Program-made: the position numbers and the translations under genes | The notes under the pieces: generated by a model | Seen by the model: the letters and a program-made list of their open reading frames with translations, nothing else | Told to the model about the DNA's origin: nothing | Databases searched by the model: none | Assembly (NCBI RefSeq): GCF_015680405.1 | Contig: NZ_JADLJS010000007.1 | Span: 1 to 64,000 of the forward strand | DNA length: 64,000 nt | Reading direction: 5' to 3' | Origin: Pseudomonas pudica | Lineage (GTDB): Bacteria > Pseudomonadota > Gammaproteobacteria > Pseudomonadales > Pseudomonadaceae | Part shown: in pieces, positions 31,937 to 41,412 of the stretch | How the letters are laid out: the number at the start of each line of letters is the position of its first letter | Numbering within the stretch: the stretch's first letter is position 1

Positions 31937-32338
31937 TCAGGGTGCGTGTTGTTGGGCTGCGGCAAAACCGGGCACGTGGGCGCGGATCGCGTCGAGCAGT
32001 TCTTCCTTGCTGAACGGTTTGGTCAGGAACTGGTCGGAGCCGACCACCCGGCCGCGGGCCTTGTCGAACAGACCGTCACGTGACGAAAGCAGAATGACCG
32101 GGGTGTTCTTGAAGGCACTGTTGTGCTTGATTACCGCGCAGGTCTGGTAGCCGTCCAGGCGCGGCATCAACACATCGACGAAGATGATGCTGGGCTGGTG
32201 GTCGACGATCTTGGCCAGGGCATCGAAGCCATCACTGGCGGTGATCACCTCGCAGCCCGCTTCACCGAGCAACATCTGCGCGGTGCGGCGGATCGTGCGC
32301 GAATCGTCGATCACCATCACCTTCAGGGGTTGTTCCAT
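31937..32338 (-). CDS. pilG: Response regulator PilG
   Basis: A 133-residue single receiver domain; ATG 32338 is taken, GTG 32341 being an alternative. VMVIDDSRTIRR, IIFVDVLMPRLDGYQ (phospho-Asp) and FLTKPFSKEEL are standard. It promotes pilus extension in P. aeruginosa. First gene of the pilG-pilH-pilI-pilJ-chpA-chpC cluster; its promoter must lie in the 297 bases upstream that also hold a REP pair. Confidence 0.95.
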   Translation of the reverse strand: MEQPLKVMVIDDSRTIRRTAQMLLGEAGCEVITASDGFDALAKIVDHQPSIIFVDVLMPRLDGYQTCAVIKHNSAFKNTPVILLSSRDGLFDKARGRVVGSDQFLTKPFSKEELLDAIRAHVPGFAAAQQHAP

Positions 32339-32374
32339 CACTTGGGCTACCGTCGCTGCTTATGCCGAATTCCT

Positions 32375-32480
32375 GGGGCCGCTTCGCGCCCCTATCGCGA
32401 CACAAGGCCGCTCCTACAAGGGACCGCAATCTCCTGTAGGAGCGGCCTTGCGTCGCGATAGGGCTGCGCAGCAGCCGCAA
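32375..32480. repeat. Inverted REP pair, second family
   Basis: CCTATCGCGACACAAGGCCGCTCCTAC and its inverted copy about 15 bases apart, between divergent pilG and gshB. The outer parts (GGGGCCGCTTCGCGCCCC and GGCTGCGCAGCAGCC) form their own small hairpins. A REP between divergent genes is less usual in this window. Confidence 0.85.
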
Positions 32481-32635
32481 AGGCCTGTTGTATAGCGCTA
32501 TGACTGGCATTTTTAGCACACTCCGGGTGGCCGTTCCATCTGCGGAGCCCCTTGACCGGCGGCGCTCACGGCGCCACCCTGAGCCACTTTTCTTTCGATC
32601 CATCGCGGCCATGCGCCGCCAAGAGGAACCACCCC

Positions 32636-33589
32636 ATGAGCGTTCGCCTCGGCATTGTCATGGACCCCATCGCGTCCATCTCCTACAAGAAGGACAGCTC
32701 GCTGGCCATGTTGCTGGCCGCACAGGCGCGCGGCTGGAGCCTGTTCTACATGGAACAGCGCGACATGTACCTGGGCGCCGGCCAGGCGCGTGCGCAGATG
32801 CGCCCGCTGAAAGTGTTCGCCGACCCGGCCCGCTGGTTCGAGCTGGGCGATGAGCAGGACAGCGCGCTGGCCGAGCTGGACGTGATCCTGATGCGCAAGG
32901 ACCCGCCCTTCGACATGGAGTTCGTCTACAGCACCTACCTGCTGGAGCAGGCCGAGCGCGAAGGCGTGCTGGTGGTCAACCGCCCGCAGAGCCTGCGCGA
33001 CTGCAACGAAAAACTGTTCGCCACCCAGTTCCCGCAGTGCATGGCGCCGACCCTGGTCAGCCGCCGTGTCGACATCCTGCGCGAGTTCGCCAACAGCCGC
33101 GGTGACGTGATCCTCAAGCCGCTGGACGGCATGGGCGGCGCCTCGGTGTTCCGCCACCGCAAGGACGACCCGAACCTGTCGGTGATTCTGGAAACCCTGA
33201 CCCAGCACGGCAACCAGCAGATCATGGCGCAGGAATACCTGCCGCAGATCGTCGACGGCGACAAGCGCATCCTGATGATCGACGGCGAGCCGGTGGACTA
33301 CTGCCTGGCGCGTATCCCGGCCAGCGGCGAGACCCGTGGCAACCTGGCCGCCGGCGGCCGTGGCGAGGCACGCCCGCTGACCGACCGCGACCGCTGGATC
33401 GCCGCCCAGGTCGGCCCGACCCTGCGCGAGAAGGGCCTGATGTTCGTGGGCCTGGACGTGATCGGCGACTACCTCACCGAAATCAATGTCACCAGCCCCA
33501 CCTGCATCCGCGAGATCGATGCCGCCTACAACACCGATATCGGCGGGAAATTGATGGATGCCATTGATCGCCAGCTGAAGGCGCGCTGA
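32636..33589 (+). CDS. gshB: Glutathione synthetase
   Basis: A 317-residue ATP-grasp enzyme joining gamma-glutamylcysteine and glycine; cytosolic. Start at 32636 with AAGAGG upstream; the open frame upstream is not conserved. Features are LGIVMDPIASISYKKDSS, MRKDPPFDMEFVYSTY, KPLDGMGGASVFR and INVTSPTCIREID. Upstream at 32491-32501 lies a small palindrome (TATAGCGCTAT) that could be part of the promoter. Confidence 0.97.
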   Translation: MSVRLGIVMDPIASISYKKDSSLAMLLAAQARGWSLFYMEQRDMYLGAGQARAQMRPLKVFADPARWFELGDEQDSALAELDVILMRKDPPFDMEFVYSTYLLEQAEREGVLVVNRPQSLRDCNEKLFATQFPQCMAPTLVSRRVDILREFANSRGDVILKPLDGMGGASVFRHRKDDPNLSVILETLTQHGNQQIMAQEYLPQIVDGDKRILMIDGEPVDYCLARIPASGETRGNLAAGGRGEARPLTDRDRWIAAQVGPTLREKGLMFVGLDVIGDYLTEINVTSPTCIREIDAAYNTDIGGKLMDAIDRQLKAR

Positions 33590-33680
33590 CCGCCGACGCA
33601 CGGCAACAACCCAGAGTGGGGTATGATGCGGGTCCTTTTGGCCTGGCCTGCTACCCCGCCCTGCGGTTGCTGGAAACCTG

Positions 33681-34586
33681 ATGACGCTGCCCGCTGACAT
33701 CCCCGCCGACCTGCTCCCCCCCCGTGTTCGCCCGGTGGACCGGCTCGGCTTTACCCTGTTCCTGGCCGCCCTGGTGCACCTGGCGCTGATCCTTGGCGTC
33801 GGCTTCAGCGTGGTCAAGCCTGCCGAAATCCGCCACACCATGGACATCACCCTGGCCACCTTCAAGAGCGAGAAACCGCCGGAGAAGGCCGATTTCCAGG
33901 CCCAGGACAACCAGCAGGGCAGCGGCACCCTGGACAAGAAAGCGGTGCCCAAGACCACCGAACTGGCACCGTTCCAGGACAGCAAGATCAACAAGATCAC
34001 CCCGCCACCCGCCGCGAAGCCCGAGGTGGTACTGCCCCCTGTCCCGCAGAAGTCGGCGGTAGTGACCACGGCGCCCAAGCCACAGAAGGTCGAGCCCAAG
34101 CCCAAGGAAAGCAAGCCGCAGCCCAAGCCGGCAGCCCCGGCACCGGACTTCGACAGCTCGCAGTTGTCCAGCCAGATCGCCAGCCTGGAGGCGGAGCTGT
34201 CCAACGAACAGCAGATGTACGCCAAGCGCCCACGCATCCACCGGCTCAATGCTGCATCGACCATGCGCGACAAGGGTGCCTGGTACAAGGAGGAGTGGCG
34301 CAAGAAGGTCGAGCGTGTGGGCAATTTGAACTACCCCGACGAAGCGCGCCGGCAACAGATCTACGGCAACCTGCGCATGATGGTGTCGATCAACCGCGAT
34401 GGCTCGCTCTACGAAGTGCTGGTGCTGGAGTCGTCCGGTCAACCGGTGCTGGACCAGGCGGCGCAGCGCATCGTGCGGCTGGCGGCGCCGTTTGCGCCGT
34501 TTACCGGGGACCTGGCCGAGTTTGACCGGCTGGAGATCATCCGCACGTGGCGCTTTGCCCGTGGGGACCGTCTGTCCAGTAACTGA
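33681..34586 (+). CDS. tonB: TonB-like energy transducer
   Basis: A 301-residue inner-membrane anchored periplasmic protein. The single N-terminal helix is LGFTLFLAALVHLALILGVGF (about 24-44), then a Pro/Lys-rich spacer (about 100-165), and a C-terminal TonB domain with NYPDEARRQ, GSLYEVLVLESSG and AAPFAPF. It would transmit proton-motive force to outer-membrane receptors. No ExbB/ExbD genes and no clear Fur box are nearby, so it may not be the main iron-uptake TonB. It follows gshB by about 90 bases. Confidence 0.88.
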   Translation: MTLPADIPADLLPPRVRPVDRLGFTLFLAALVHLALILGVGFSVVKPAEIRHTMDITLATFKSEKPPEKADFQAQDNQQGSGTLDKKAVPKTTELAPFQDSKINKITPPPAAKPEVVLPPVPQKSAVVTTAPKPQKVEPKPKESKPQPKPAAPAPDFDSSQLSSQIASLEAELSNEQQMYAKRPRIHRLNAASTMRDKGAWYKEEWRKKVERVGNLNYPDEARRQQIYGNLRMMVSINRDGSLYEVLVLESSGQPVLDQAAQRIVRLAAPFAPFTGDLAEFDRLEIIRTWRFARGDRLSSN

Positions 34587-34589
34587 ATC

Positions 34590-34708
34590 AGGGCCGCTTT
34601 GCGCCCCATCGCCGGCAAGCCAGCTCCCACAGGGATAGCACATGGCTTGAGATCGATGCGATCGGTGTGGGAGCTGGCTTGCCGGCGATGGGCTGCACAG
34701 CAGCCTCA
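34590..34708. repeat. Inverted REP pair, third family
   Basis: ATCGCCGGCAAGCCAGCTCCCACAG and its inverse (GTGGGAGCTGGCTTGCCGGCGAT) about 35 bases apart, flanked by short GC hairpins. This family shares only TCCCACAG with the main REP. Located between tonB and yqgE on the same strand. Confidence 0.88.
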
Positions 34709-34764
34709 AAACAGCCATGCCGAGCACCTTGTCAGCCTCGCCACCTGGCGCCACACTATCCCCC

Positions 34765-35334
34765 ATGAAAACCCTCACGCCGAGCTACCTCAAGCATCAG
34801 TTCCTGATCGCCATGCCGCACATGGCCGATCCGAACTTCGCCCAGACCCTCACGTACATTGTCGAGCACAATGCCCATGGCGCCATGGGTCTGGTGGTCA
34901 ACCGGCCGCAGGAGCTGAACCTGGCCGACATCCTCGAGCAGCTGCGCCCGGACGAAATGCCACCGGCCAGCACCTTGCAGGTTCCGATCTACCAAGGTGG
35001 CCCGGTACAGACCGACCGCGGCTTCGTGCTGCACAGCAGCGAATGCAGTTTCCAGGCCACCGTGGCGCTGGAGGGGCTATCGCTGACCACTTCGCAGGAC
35101 ATATTGCTTGCCATCGCCGCCGGCGTAGGTCCGAAACAGAGCTTGATCACCCTGGGCTATGCCGGCTGGGAAGCGGGCCAACTGGAAGCGGAGCTTGCCG
35201 ACAACGCCTGGCTCAACTGCCCGTTCGACCCGGAAATCATCTTCGGCCTGACCAGTGACCTGCGCCTGGAAGCCGCCGCCGCCAGCCTGGGGATCAACCT
35301 GAACCTGCTGACCAGCCAGGCGGGCCATGCCTGA
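34765..35334 (+). CDS. yqgE: YqgE/AlgH family protein
   Basis: A 189-residue soluble protein of the UPF0301 family. Start at 34765 (MKTLTPSYLKHQFLIAMP); the longer frame upstream is not conserved. Family features are GAMGLVVNRPQEL, VYQGGPVQ-like YQGGPVQTDRGFVLH and LGYAGWEAGQLEAE. Named AlgH in P. aeruginosa for an effect on alginate expression, but biochemical function is unknown. It overlaps ruvX by one base (TGATG), a conserved pairing in Gammaproteobacteria. Confidence 0.93.
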   Translation: MKTLTPSYLKHQFLIAMPHMADPNFAQTLTYIVEHNAHGAMGLVVNRPQELNLADILEQLRPDEMPPASTLQVPIYQGGPVQTDRGFVLHSSECSFQATVALEGLSLTTSQDILLAIAAGVGPKQSLITLGYAGWEAGQLEAELADNAWLNCPFDPEIIFGLTSDLRLEAAAASLGINLNLLTSQAGHA

Positions 35335-35771
35335 TGGCCGAACTGCACCCTGAACTGCGTCTGCTGCTGGGCTTCGACTACGGCAGCAAACAGATCGGCG
35401 TGGCCGTCGGCCAGGTGGTCACCGGCCAGGCCCGCGAGCTTTGCACCCTGAAGGCACAGAACGGCGTGCCGGACTGGGCCCAGGTGGAAAAGCTGATTGC
35501 CGAATGGAAGCCCGACGCAATCGTCGTTGGCCTGCCGCTGAACATGGACGGCACCCCCAGCGAAATGAGCGCCCGCGCAGAAAAGTTCGCCCGCCGCCTG
35601 AACGGCCGCTTCAACCTGCCCGTGCACACCCACGACGAACGCCTGACCACCTTCGAGGCCAAGGGCGAGCGCATGGCCCGTGGCGGCCAGCGCGGCAGCT
35701 ACCGCGACAACCCGGTCGATGCCATCGCGGCCGCCCTGTTGCTGCAAGGCTGGCTGGAGGCCAATACCTGA
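35334..35771 (+). CDS. ruvX: YqgF/RuvX Holliday-junction resolvase-like nuclease
   Basis: A 145-residue RNase H-fold protein. [16 protein letters not shown] carries the first catalytic Asp, [13 protein letters not shown] the second strand and [10 protein letters not shown] the later acidic residues. Essential in E. coli, where YqgF acts in pre-16S rRNA 5' processing; a resolvase role is suggested by fold. Translationally coupled to yqgE and followed 49 bases later by pyrR. Confidence 0.93.
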   Translation: MAELHPELRLLLGFDYGSKQIGVAVGQVVTGQARELCTLKAQNGVPDWAQVEKLIAEWKPDAIVVGLPLNMDGTPSEMSARAEKFARRLNGRFNLPVHTHDERLTTFEAKGERMARGGQRGSYRDNPVDAIAAALLLQGWLEANT

Positions 35772-35820
35772 TCATCTTTGCCGCCGGGCCCGCCCGGCGC
35801 ACCCTTCCGAGGAGCCTGCA

Positions 35821-36339
35821 ATGAGCCTACCCGATCCAGCCGAACTGATTCGGCAGATGGCCGTCGACCTTCGCGCCCACCTGGCCCGCCGGGCAATTAC
35901 CGAACCGCGCTACATCGGCATCCGCACCGGCGGCGTCTGGGTTGCCCAGGCCCTGCAGGAAGCCATGGGCGACACCAGCCCCATGGGCACTCTGGATGTG
36001 TCGTTCTATCGCGACGACTTCAGCCAGAACGGCCTGCACCCGCAAGTGCGCCCGTCCGAGCTGCCGTTCGAGGTCGAGGGCCAGCACCTGGTGCTGGTGG
36101 ATGACGTGCTGATGAGCGGCCGCACGGTGCGCGCCGCGCTCAACGAACTGTTCGATTATGGCCGCCCGGCCAGCGTCACCCTGGTCTGCCTGCTGGACCT
36201 GGATGCCGGCGAACTGCCAATCCGCCCGAATGTACTCGGCGCCACCCTGTCGCTGGCCGCCCATGAACGGGTAAAATTGACCGGACCCGCACCGCTCGCC
36301 CTCGAGCGCCAGGACCTCGCCTCCGCTTCCGCCCTTTAA
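35821..36339 (+). CDS. pyrR: PyrR, bifunctional pyrimidine regulator / uracil phosphoribosyltransferase
   Basis: A 172-residue phosphoribosyltransferase. Start at 35821 with GAGGA upstream. The PRPP loop is [18 protein letters not shown]. In Bacillus PyrR binds pyr mRNA and forces attenuation; in Pseudomonas it is also tied to pyrimidine control, though the mechanism is less clear. It is directly upstream of pyrB (12 bases), so it belongs to a pyrR-pyrB-pyrC' unit. I saw no PyrR-type anti-antiterminator upstream. Confidence 0.94.
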   Translation: MSLPDPAELIRQMAVDLRAHLARRAITEPRYIGIRTGGVWVAQALQEAMGDTSPMGTLDVSFYRDDFSQNGLHPQVRPSELPFEVEGQHLVLVDDVLMSGRTVRAALNELFDYGRPASVTLVCLLDLDAGELPIRPNVLGATLSLAAHERVKLTGPAPLALERQDLASASAL

Positions 36340-36351
36340 GAGTCCCCCGCG

Positions 36352-37356
36352 ATGACGCCAATCGACGCCAAGCGCCCGCTGCAGCTCAATGATCAGGGCC
36401 AGCTGCGCCACTTCCTCTCGCTCGACGGTTTGCCCCGCGAACTGCTCACCGAGATCCTCGACACTGCCGACTCCTTCCTGGAAGTCGGTGCCCGGGCCGT
36501 GAAGAAAGTCCCGTTGCTGCGCGGCAAGACCGTGTGCAACGTGTTCTTCGAGAACTCCACACGTACCCGTACCACCTTCGAACTGGCGGCCCAGCGCCTG
36601 TCGGCCGACGTGATCAGCCTGAACGTGTCGACCTCCTCGACCAGCAAGGGCGAAACCCTGTTCGACACCCTGCGCAACCTCGAAGCCATGGCCGCCGACA
36701 TGTTCGTGGTGCGCCACTCCGATTCCGGGGCCGCGCACTTCATCGCCGAGCACGTGTGCCCGGAAGTTGCCGTGATCAATGGCGGCGACGGCCGGCATGC
36801 GCACCCGACCCAGGGCATGCTCGACATGCTCACCATCCGCCGCCACAAGGGCAGCTTCGAGAACCTGTCGGTGGCCATCGTCGGCGACATCCTGCACTCG
36901 CGCGTGGCTCGCTCCGACATGCTGGCGCTCAAAGCCCTGGGCTGCCCGGACATTCGCGTGGTCGGCCCGAAAACCCTGATCCCGATCGGTATCGAGCAGT
37001 ACGGTGTGAAGGTATACACCGACCTTGCCGAAGGCCTGAAGGACGTCGATGTGGTGATCATGCTGCGCCTGCAGCGTGAGCGCATGGCCGGTGGCCTGCT
37101 GCCCAGCGAAGGCGAGTTCTACCGCCTGTTCGGCCTGACCACCGCGCGCCTGGCCGGCGCCAAGCCCGACGCCATCGTCATGCACCCGGGCCCGATCAAC
37201 CGTGGCGTGGAAATCGAGTCGGCGGTGGCCGACGGCAAGCACTCGGTGATCCTCAACCAGGTCACCTACGGCATCGCCGTGCGCATGGCCGTGCTGTCCA
37301 TGGCCATGAGCGGGCAGAACGCGCAACGTCAATTCGACCAGGAGAACGCCCAGTGA
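36352..37356 (+). CDS. pyrB: Aspartate carbamoyltransferase catalytic subunit
   Basis: A 334-residue enzyme condensing carbamoyl phosphate and aspartate, the committed step of pyrimidine synthesis. The carbamoyl-phosphate site [15 protein letters not shown] is intact, and [12 protein letters not shown] lies near the C terminus. It is about 20-25 residues longer at the N terminus than the E. coli enzyme, as in other pseudomonads, where this extension binds nucleotide effectors. It overlaps pyrC' by four bases (GTGA); no pyrI follows. Confidence 0.97.
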   Translation: MTPIDAKRPLQLNDQGQLRHFLSLDGLPRELLTEILDTADSFLEVGARAVKKVPLLRGKTVCNVFFENSTRTRTTFELAAQRLSADVISLNVSTSSTSKGETLFDTLRNLEAMAADMFVVRHSDSGAAHFIAEHVCPEVAVINGGDGRHAHPTQGMLDMLTIRRHKGSFENLSVAIVGDILHSRVARSDMLALKALGCPDIRVVGPKTLIPIGIEQYGVKVYTDLAEGLKDVDVVIMLRLQRERMAGGLLPSEGEFYRLFGLTTARLAGAKPDAIVMHPGPINRGVEIESAVADGKHSVILNQVTYGIAVRMAVLSMAMSGQNAQRQFDQENAQ

Positions 37357-38624
37357 CCATCAGTATTCTCGGCGCCCGGGTCATCGACCCCAACAGCGGC
37401 CTGGACCAGGTCACCGACCTGCACCTGGACGGCGGCCGCGTTGCCGCCATCGGTGCCGCACCGGCCGGGTTCAGCGCCAGCCGCACGATCCAGGCTGATG
37501 GCCTGGTCGCCGCGCCCGGCCTGGTCGACCTCGGCGTGTCCCTGCGCGAGCCGGGCTACAGCCGCAAAGGCAACATCGCCAGTGAAACCCGCGCCGCCGT
37601 CGCCGGCGGTGTCACCAGCCTGTGCTGCCCACCGCAGACCAAGCCGGTGCTGGACACCTCGGCCGTGGCAGAACTGATCCTCGACCGCGCCCGCGAGGCC
37701 GCCAACAGCAAGGTCTACCCGATCGGCGCCCTGACCAAGGGCCTGGAAGGCGAGCAACTGGCCGAGCTGGTGGCCCTGCGCGACACCGGCTGCGTGGCCT
37801 TCGGCAATGGCCTGAAGGAAATCCCCAACAACCGTACCCTGGCCCGCGCCCTGGAATACGCCGCCACCTTCGACCTGACCGTGGTGTTCCACTCCCAGGA
37901 CCGCGACCTGGCCCACGGTGGCCTGGCCCACGAAGGTGCCATGGCCAGCTTCCTCGGCCTGCCGGGCATCCCGGAAACCGCCGAGACCGTGGCCCTGGCG
38001 CGCAACCTGCTGCTGGTGGAACAGACCGGCGTGCGTGCGCACTTCACCCAGATCACCAGCGCCCGCGGCGCGCGGCTGATCGCCCAGGCACAGGCCCTGG
38101 GCCTGCCGGTGACCGCCGATGTGGCGCTGTATCAGCTGATTCTCACCGACGAATCGCTGCGCGAGTTCTCCAGCCTGTACCACGTGCAGCCGCCGCTGCG
38201 CACCGCCGCCGACCGCGACGGCCTGCGCGAGGCGGTGAAGTCGGGGGTGATCCAGGCGATTTCCAGCCACCACCAGCCGCACGAGCGCGACGCCAAGCTG
38301 GCCCCGTTTGGCGCCACCGAGCCGGGCATCAGCAGCGTCGAGCTGCTGTTGCCATTGGCCATGACCCTGGTGCAGGACGGCCTGCTCGACCTGCCAACCT
38401 TGCTGGCCCGCCTGAGCAGCGGCCCGGCGGCGGCCCTGCGCCTGCCGGCCGGCGAGCTGAAAGTGGGTGGCGCGGCCGACCTGGTGCTGTTCGACCCGCA
38501 AGCCTCGACTGTGGCCGGCGAGCAGTGGTTCTCGCGTGGCGAGAACTGCCCGTTCATCGGCCACTGCCTGCCGGGTGCGGTGCGTTATACCTTGGTCGAT
38601 GGGCATGTCTGCCACGAGGCCTGA
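37353..38624 (+). CDS. pyrC': Dihydroorotase-like PyrC' (inactive partner of PyrB)
   Basis: A 423-residue dihydroorotase-family protein starting with GTG at 37353. The family HxH zinc motif should lie in the segment before LREPG; here it reads [10 protein letters not shown], so both histidines are missing, and [12 protein letters not shown] replaces another metal-binding part. The protein is therefore probably catalytically dead. In P. putida the PyrC' protein is known to be a structural partner needed for assembly of the PyrB dodecamer. The four-base overlap with pyrB fits fixed stoichiometry. An active pyrC must lie elsewhere. Confidence 0.95.
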   Translation: MTISILGARVIDPNSGLDQVTDLHLDGGRVAAIGAAPAGFSASRTIQADGLVAAPGLVDLGVSLREPGYSRKGNIASETRAAVAGGVTSLCCPPQTKPVLDTSAVAELILDRAREAANSKVYPIGALTKGLEGEQLAELVALRDTGCVAFGNGLKEIPNNRTLARALEYAATFDLTVVFHSQDRDLAHGGLAHEGAMASFLGLPGIPETAETVALARNLLLVEQTGVRAHFTQITSARGARLIAQAQALGLPVTADVALYQLILTDESLREFSSLYHVQPPLRTAADRDGLREAVKSGVIQAISSHHQPHERDAKLAPFGATEPGISSVELLLPLAMTLVQDGLLDLPTLLARLSSGPAAALRLPAGELKVGGAADLVLFDPQASTVAGEQWFSRGENCPFIGHCLPGAVRYTLVDGHVCHEA

Positions 38625-38630
38625 GTAACC

Positions 38631-38749
38631 CCTGTGGGAGCGGCCTTGTATCGCGATAGGGCCGCAAAGCGGCCCCAGCAATCTATGCATGATGCCGAGA
38701 ACCTGGGGCCGCTGCGCGGCCCTTTCGCGACGCAAGGCCGCTCCCACAT
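38631..38749. repeat. Inverted REP pair, second family
   Basis: GTGGGAGCGGCCTTGTATCGCGATAGGG and an inverted copy about 30 bases apart, each with a small GGCCGC hairpin. It lies between pyrC' and the hslVU promoter. Confidence 0.88.
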
Positions 38750-38796
38750 TGACCGCGTACAACCTTGAGCCTGCACCGACCATTCATCCCCCACGG

Positions 38797-38823
38797 TTGA
38801 AATCCTTCCCCCCACCCCCATAT
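38797..38823 (+). promoter_or_regulatory. Sigma-32 (RpoH) heat-shock promoter of hslVU
   Basis: TTGAAA (38797-38802), 13-base spacer, CCCCATAT (38816-38823). This matches the RpoH consensus (CTTGAAA, 11-16 bases, CCCCATNT) at nearly every position and sits about 45 bases before the hslV start. Heat-shock control of hslVU is well established in Gram-negative bacteria. Confidence 0.9.
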
Positions 38824-38869
38824 GAGTCTGCATCAGGCACTTTCGCCCCGCTGCGTGGAGACTCTCCCC

Positions 38870-39400
38870 TTGACCACCATCGTTTCTGTCCGCCGTAACG
38901 GCAAAGTCGTCATGGGCGGCGACGGCCAGGTATCCCTCGGCAACACCGTGATGAAAGGCAACGCCAAGAAGGTGCGCCGCCTGTACCACGGCCAGGTCAT
39001 CGCGGGCTTCGCCGGCGCCACCGCCGATGCGTTCACCCTGTTCGAGCGCTTCGAAGGCCAGCTCGAGAAACATCAGGGCCATCTGGTCCGCGCCGCCGTG
39101 GAACTGGCCAAGGAATGGCGTACCGACCGTTCCCTGAGCCGCCTGGAAGCCATGCTGGCCGTGGCCAACAAGGACGCCTCTCTGATCATCACCGGCAACG
39201 GCGATGTGGTCGAGCCCGAAGACGGCCTGATCGCCATGGGTTCCGGCGGCGCCTACGCCCAGGCCGCAGCCCGCGCCCTGCTGAACAAGACCGACCTCTC
39301 GGCCCGTGAAATCGCCGAGACCGCCCTGAACATCGCTGGCGATATCTGCGTGTTCACCAACCACAACCTGACCATCGAGGAGCAGGACCTGGCCGACTGA
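38870..39400 (+). CDS. hslV: ATP-dependent protease peptidase subunit HslV
   Basis: A 176-residue proteasome-beta-like threonine peptidase forming two hexamer rings. The start is TTG at 38870: removal of the initiator Met then exposes Thr as the catalytic N terminus ([19 protein letters not shown]), which is required for activity. An in-frame ATG at 38822 would add 16 residues, block the active site, and lies inside the sigma-32 -10 element, so it is rejected. GTGGAG at 38855 is a suitable ribosome site. Partner hslU follows by 76 bases. Confidence 0.96.
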   Translation: MTTIVSVRRNGKVVMGGDGQVSLGNTVMKGNAKKVRRLYHGQVIAGFAGATADAFTLFERFEGQLEKHQGHLVRAAVELAKEWRTDRSLSRLEAMLAVANKDASLIITGNGDVVEPEDGLIAMGSGGAYAQAAARALLNKTDLSAREIAETALNIAGDICVFTNHNLTIEEQDLAD

Positions 39401-39476
39401 TCAGCTGTTCTGGCGCCTCATCCCGGTGATGGGGTTTTTCCACGCTGATTCATTCCGCCCGAGGACCATTTTCATC

Positions 39477-40820
39477 ATGTCCATGACCCCCCGCGAGATC
39501 GTCCACGAACTCAACCGCCACATCATCGGCCAGGACGACGCCAAGCGCGCCGTGGCCATCGCCCTGCGCAACCGTTGGCGGCGCATGCAGCTCCCCGCCG
39601 AGCTGCGCACAGAAGTGACCCCGAAAAACATCCTGATGATCGGCCCCACCGGCGTCGGCAAGACCGAGATCGCCCGCCGCCTGGCCAAGCTGGCCAACGC
39701 GCCGTTCCTCAAGGTCGAAGCCACCAAGTTCACCGAAGTGGGCTACGTGGGCCGCGACGTCGAGTCGATCATCCGCGACCTGGCCGATGCCGCGCTGAAG
39801 ATGCTGCGTGAGCAAGAGATCATCCGCGTGCGCCACCGCGCCGAGGACGCCGCCGAAGACCGCATCCTCGACGCCCTGCTGCCGCAGGCGCGGGTCAGCA
39901 GCTTCGCCGAGGAAGCCGCGCAGACCAGCACCGACTCCAACACCCGCCAGCTGTTCCGCAAGCGCTTGCGCGAAGGCCAGCTGGACGACAAGGAAATCGA
40001 GATCGAAGTGGCCGATGCAGTGGGCGTCGAAATTGCCGCGCCGCCCGGCATGGAAGAAATGACCAACCAGCTGCAGAGCCTGTTCGCCAACATGGGCAAA
40101 GGCAAGCGCAAGGCGCGCAAGCTGAAGGTTAAAGAAGCGCTGAAGATGGTTCGCGATGAAGAAGCGAGCCGCCTGGTCAACGAGGAAGAGCTCAAGGCCA
40201 AGGCCCTGGAAGCGGTCGAACAGCACGGCATCGTGTTCATCGACGAAATCGACAAGGTTGCCAAGCGCGGTAACGTTGGCGGCGCCGACGTGTCCCGTGA
40301 AGGCGTGCAGCGCGATTTGCTGCCGCTGATCGAAGGCTGCACCGTCAACACCAAGCTGGGCATGGTCAAGACCGACCACATCCTGTTCATTGCCTCGGGT
40401 GCGTTCCATCTGAGCAAGCCGAGCGACCTGGTGCCCGAACTGCAAGGCCGCCTGCCGATCCGTGTGGAGCTCAAGGCACTGACTCCGGAAGACTTCGAGC
40501 GCATCCTGCAGGAGCCGCACGCGTCGCTGACCGAACAGTACCAGGCCCTGCTCAAGACCGAAGGCCTGAACATCGAGTTCCTCGCCGACGGCATCAAGCG
40601 CCTGGCCGAAATTGCCTACCAGGTCAACGAGAAGACCGAGAACATCGGTGCCCGCCGCCTGCACACCCTGCTCGAGCGTTTGCTCGAAGAGGTGTCGTTC
40701 AGCGCTGGCGACCTGGCCAGCACTCATGACGAAGCGCCGATCCAGATCGACGCAGCGTATGTGAACAGCCACCTGGGTGAGCTGGCGCAGAACGAAGACC
40801 TGTCGCGTTACATCCTGTAA
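39477..40820 (+). CDS. hslU: HslU ATPase subunit
   Basis: A 447-residue AAA+ unfoldase that feeds substrates to HslV. Start at 39477 with GAGGA upstream. Walker A is GPTGVGKT (about 56-63), followed by the pore region with [10 protein letters not shown], a central I domain, Walker [10 protein letters not shown], and sensor-2 region [16 protein letters not shown]. The C terminus ends LSRYIL, the tail that inserts into HslV. Complete and typical. Confidence 0.98.
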   Translation: MSMTPREIVHELNRHIIGQDDAKRAVAIALRNRWRRMQLPAELRTEVTPKNILMIGPTGVGKTEIARRLAKLANAPFLKVEATKFTEVGYVGRDVESIIRDLADAALKMLREQEIIRVRHRAEDAAEDRILDALLPQARVSSFAEEAAQTSTDSNTRQLFRKRLREGQLDDKEIEIEVADAVGVEIAAPPGMEEMTNQLQSLFANMGKGKRKARKLKVKEALKMVRDEEASRLVNEEELKAKALEAVEQHGIVFIDEIDKVAKRGNVGGADVSREGVQRDLLPLIEGCTVNTKLGMVKTDHILFIASGAFHLSKPSDLVPELQGRLPIRVELKALTPEDFERILQEPHASLTEQYQALLKTEGLNIEFLADGIKRLAEIAYQVNEKTENIGARRLHTLLERLLEEVSFSAGDLASTHDEAPIQIDAAYVNSHLGELAQNEDLSRYIL

Positions 40821-40827
40821 GACCGCA

Positions 40828-40948
40828 CGGGGCCGCTTTGCGGCCCAATCGCCGGCAAGCCAGCTCCCACAAGTCAGCGCGGCCCTCAAGGCCAGTGGAG
40901 TACCTGTGGGAGCTGGCTTGCCGGCGATTGGGCTGCAAAGCAGCCCCC
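40828..40948. repeat. Inverted REP pair, third family
   Basis: CAATCGCCGGCAAGCCAGCTCCCACA and its inverse about 35 bases apart, with flanking GGGGCCGCTTTGCGGCCC-like and GGGCTGCAAAGCAGCCC hairpins. Located between hslU and the DUF971 gene. Confidence 0.9.
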
Positions 40949-41008
40949 TTGCACAATCCCCCGAATCTCCCGAAGCTGTACACCATCAGTTCTCCAGAGA
41001 TTCCAGCC

Positions 41009-41386
41009 ATGGCCCGCCTGCCCACCGCCATCAACCTGCACAAAGCCTCGAAAACCCTCAGCCTCACCTACGCCCCCGGCGAGGTCTACCACTTGCCCGC
41101 CGAATTCCTGCGCGTGCACTCTCCCTCCGCCGAGGTCCAGGGCCACGGCAACCCCATCCTGCAGTTCGGCAAGATCAACGTTGGCCTCAGCGGCCTGGAG
41201 CCTGCCGGCCAATACGCACTGAAACTGACCTTCGACGATGGCCATGACAGCGGCCTGTTCACCTGGGAATACCTCGAGCAGCTGTGTCTGCGCCAGGAAC
41301 AGCTGTGGGCCGAGTACCTCGACGAACTGCACAAGGCTGGGAAGTCCCGCGACCCCGCCGAGTCGGTGGTTAAACTCATGCTCTAG
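41009..41386 (+). CDS. DUF971 (GBBH-like) domain protein
   Basis: A 125-residue soluble protein starting at 41009. The sequence (LPTAINLHKASKTLSLTYA, YHLPAEFLRVHSPSAEVQGH, LKLTFDDGHDSGLFTWEYLE) matches the DUF971 domain, related to the N-terminal part of gamma-butyrobetaine hydroxylase. Such small proteins are often near hslVU or Fe-S genes in Proteobacteria; the function is unknown. It is the last gene before the PHA locus. Confidence 0.88.
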   Translation: MARLPTAINLHKASKTLSLTYAPGEVYHLPAEFLRVHSPSAEVQGHGNPILQFGKINVGLSGLEPAGQYALKLTFDDGHDSGLFTWEYLEQLCLRQEQLWAEYLDELHKAGKSRDPAESVVKLML

Positions 41387-41412
41387 CGCAAGGCCTGCGG
41401 GATTTAGAGCGC

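Noticed and set aside
33590-33680. Fur box before tonB
   Set aside because: No GATAATGATAATCATTATC-like sequence is present; only a weak TATGAT -10 near 33622.
35772-35820. PyrR attenuator before pyrR
   Set aside because: Only 49 bases separate ruvX and pyrR and no terminator/antiterminator pair can be formed.
38822-38824. ATG as hslV start
   Set aside because: Lies in the sigma-32 -10 element and would block the N-terminal catalytic threonine.
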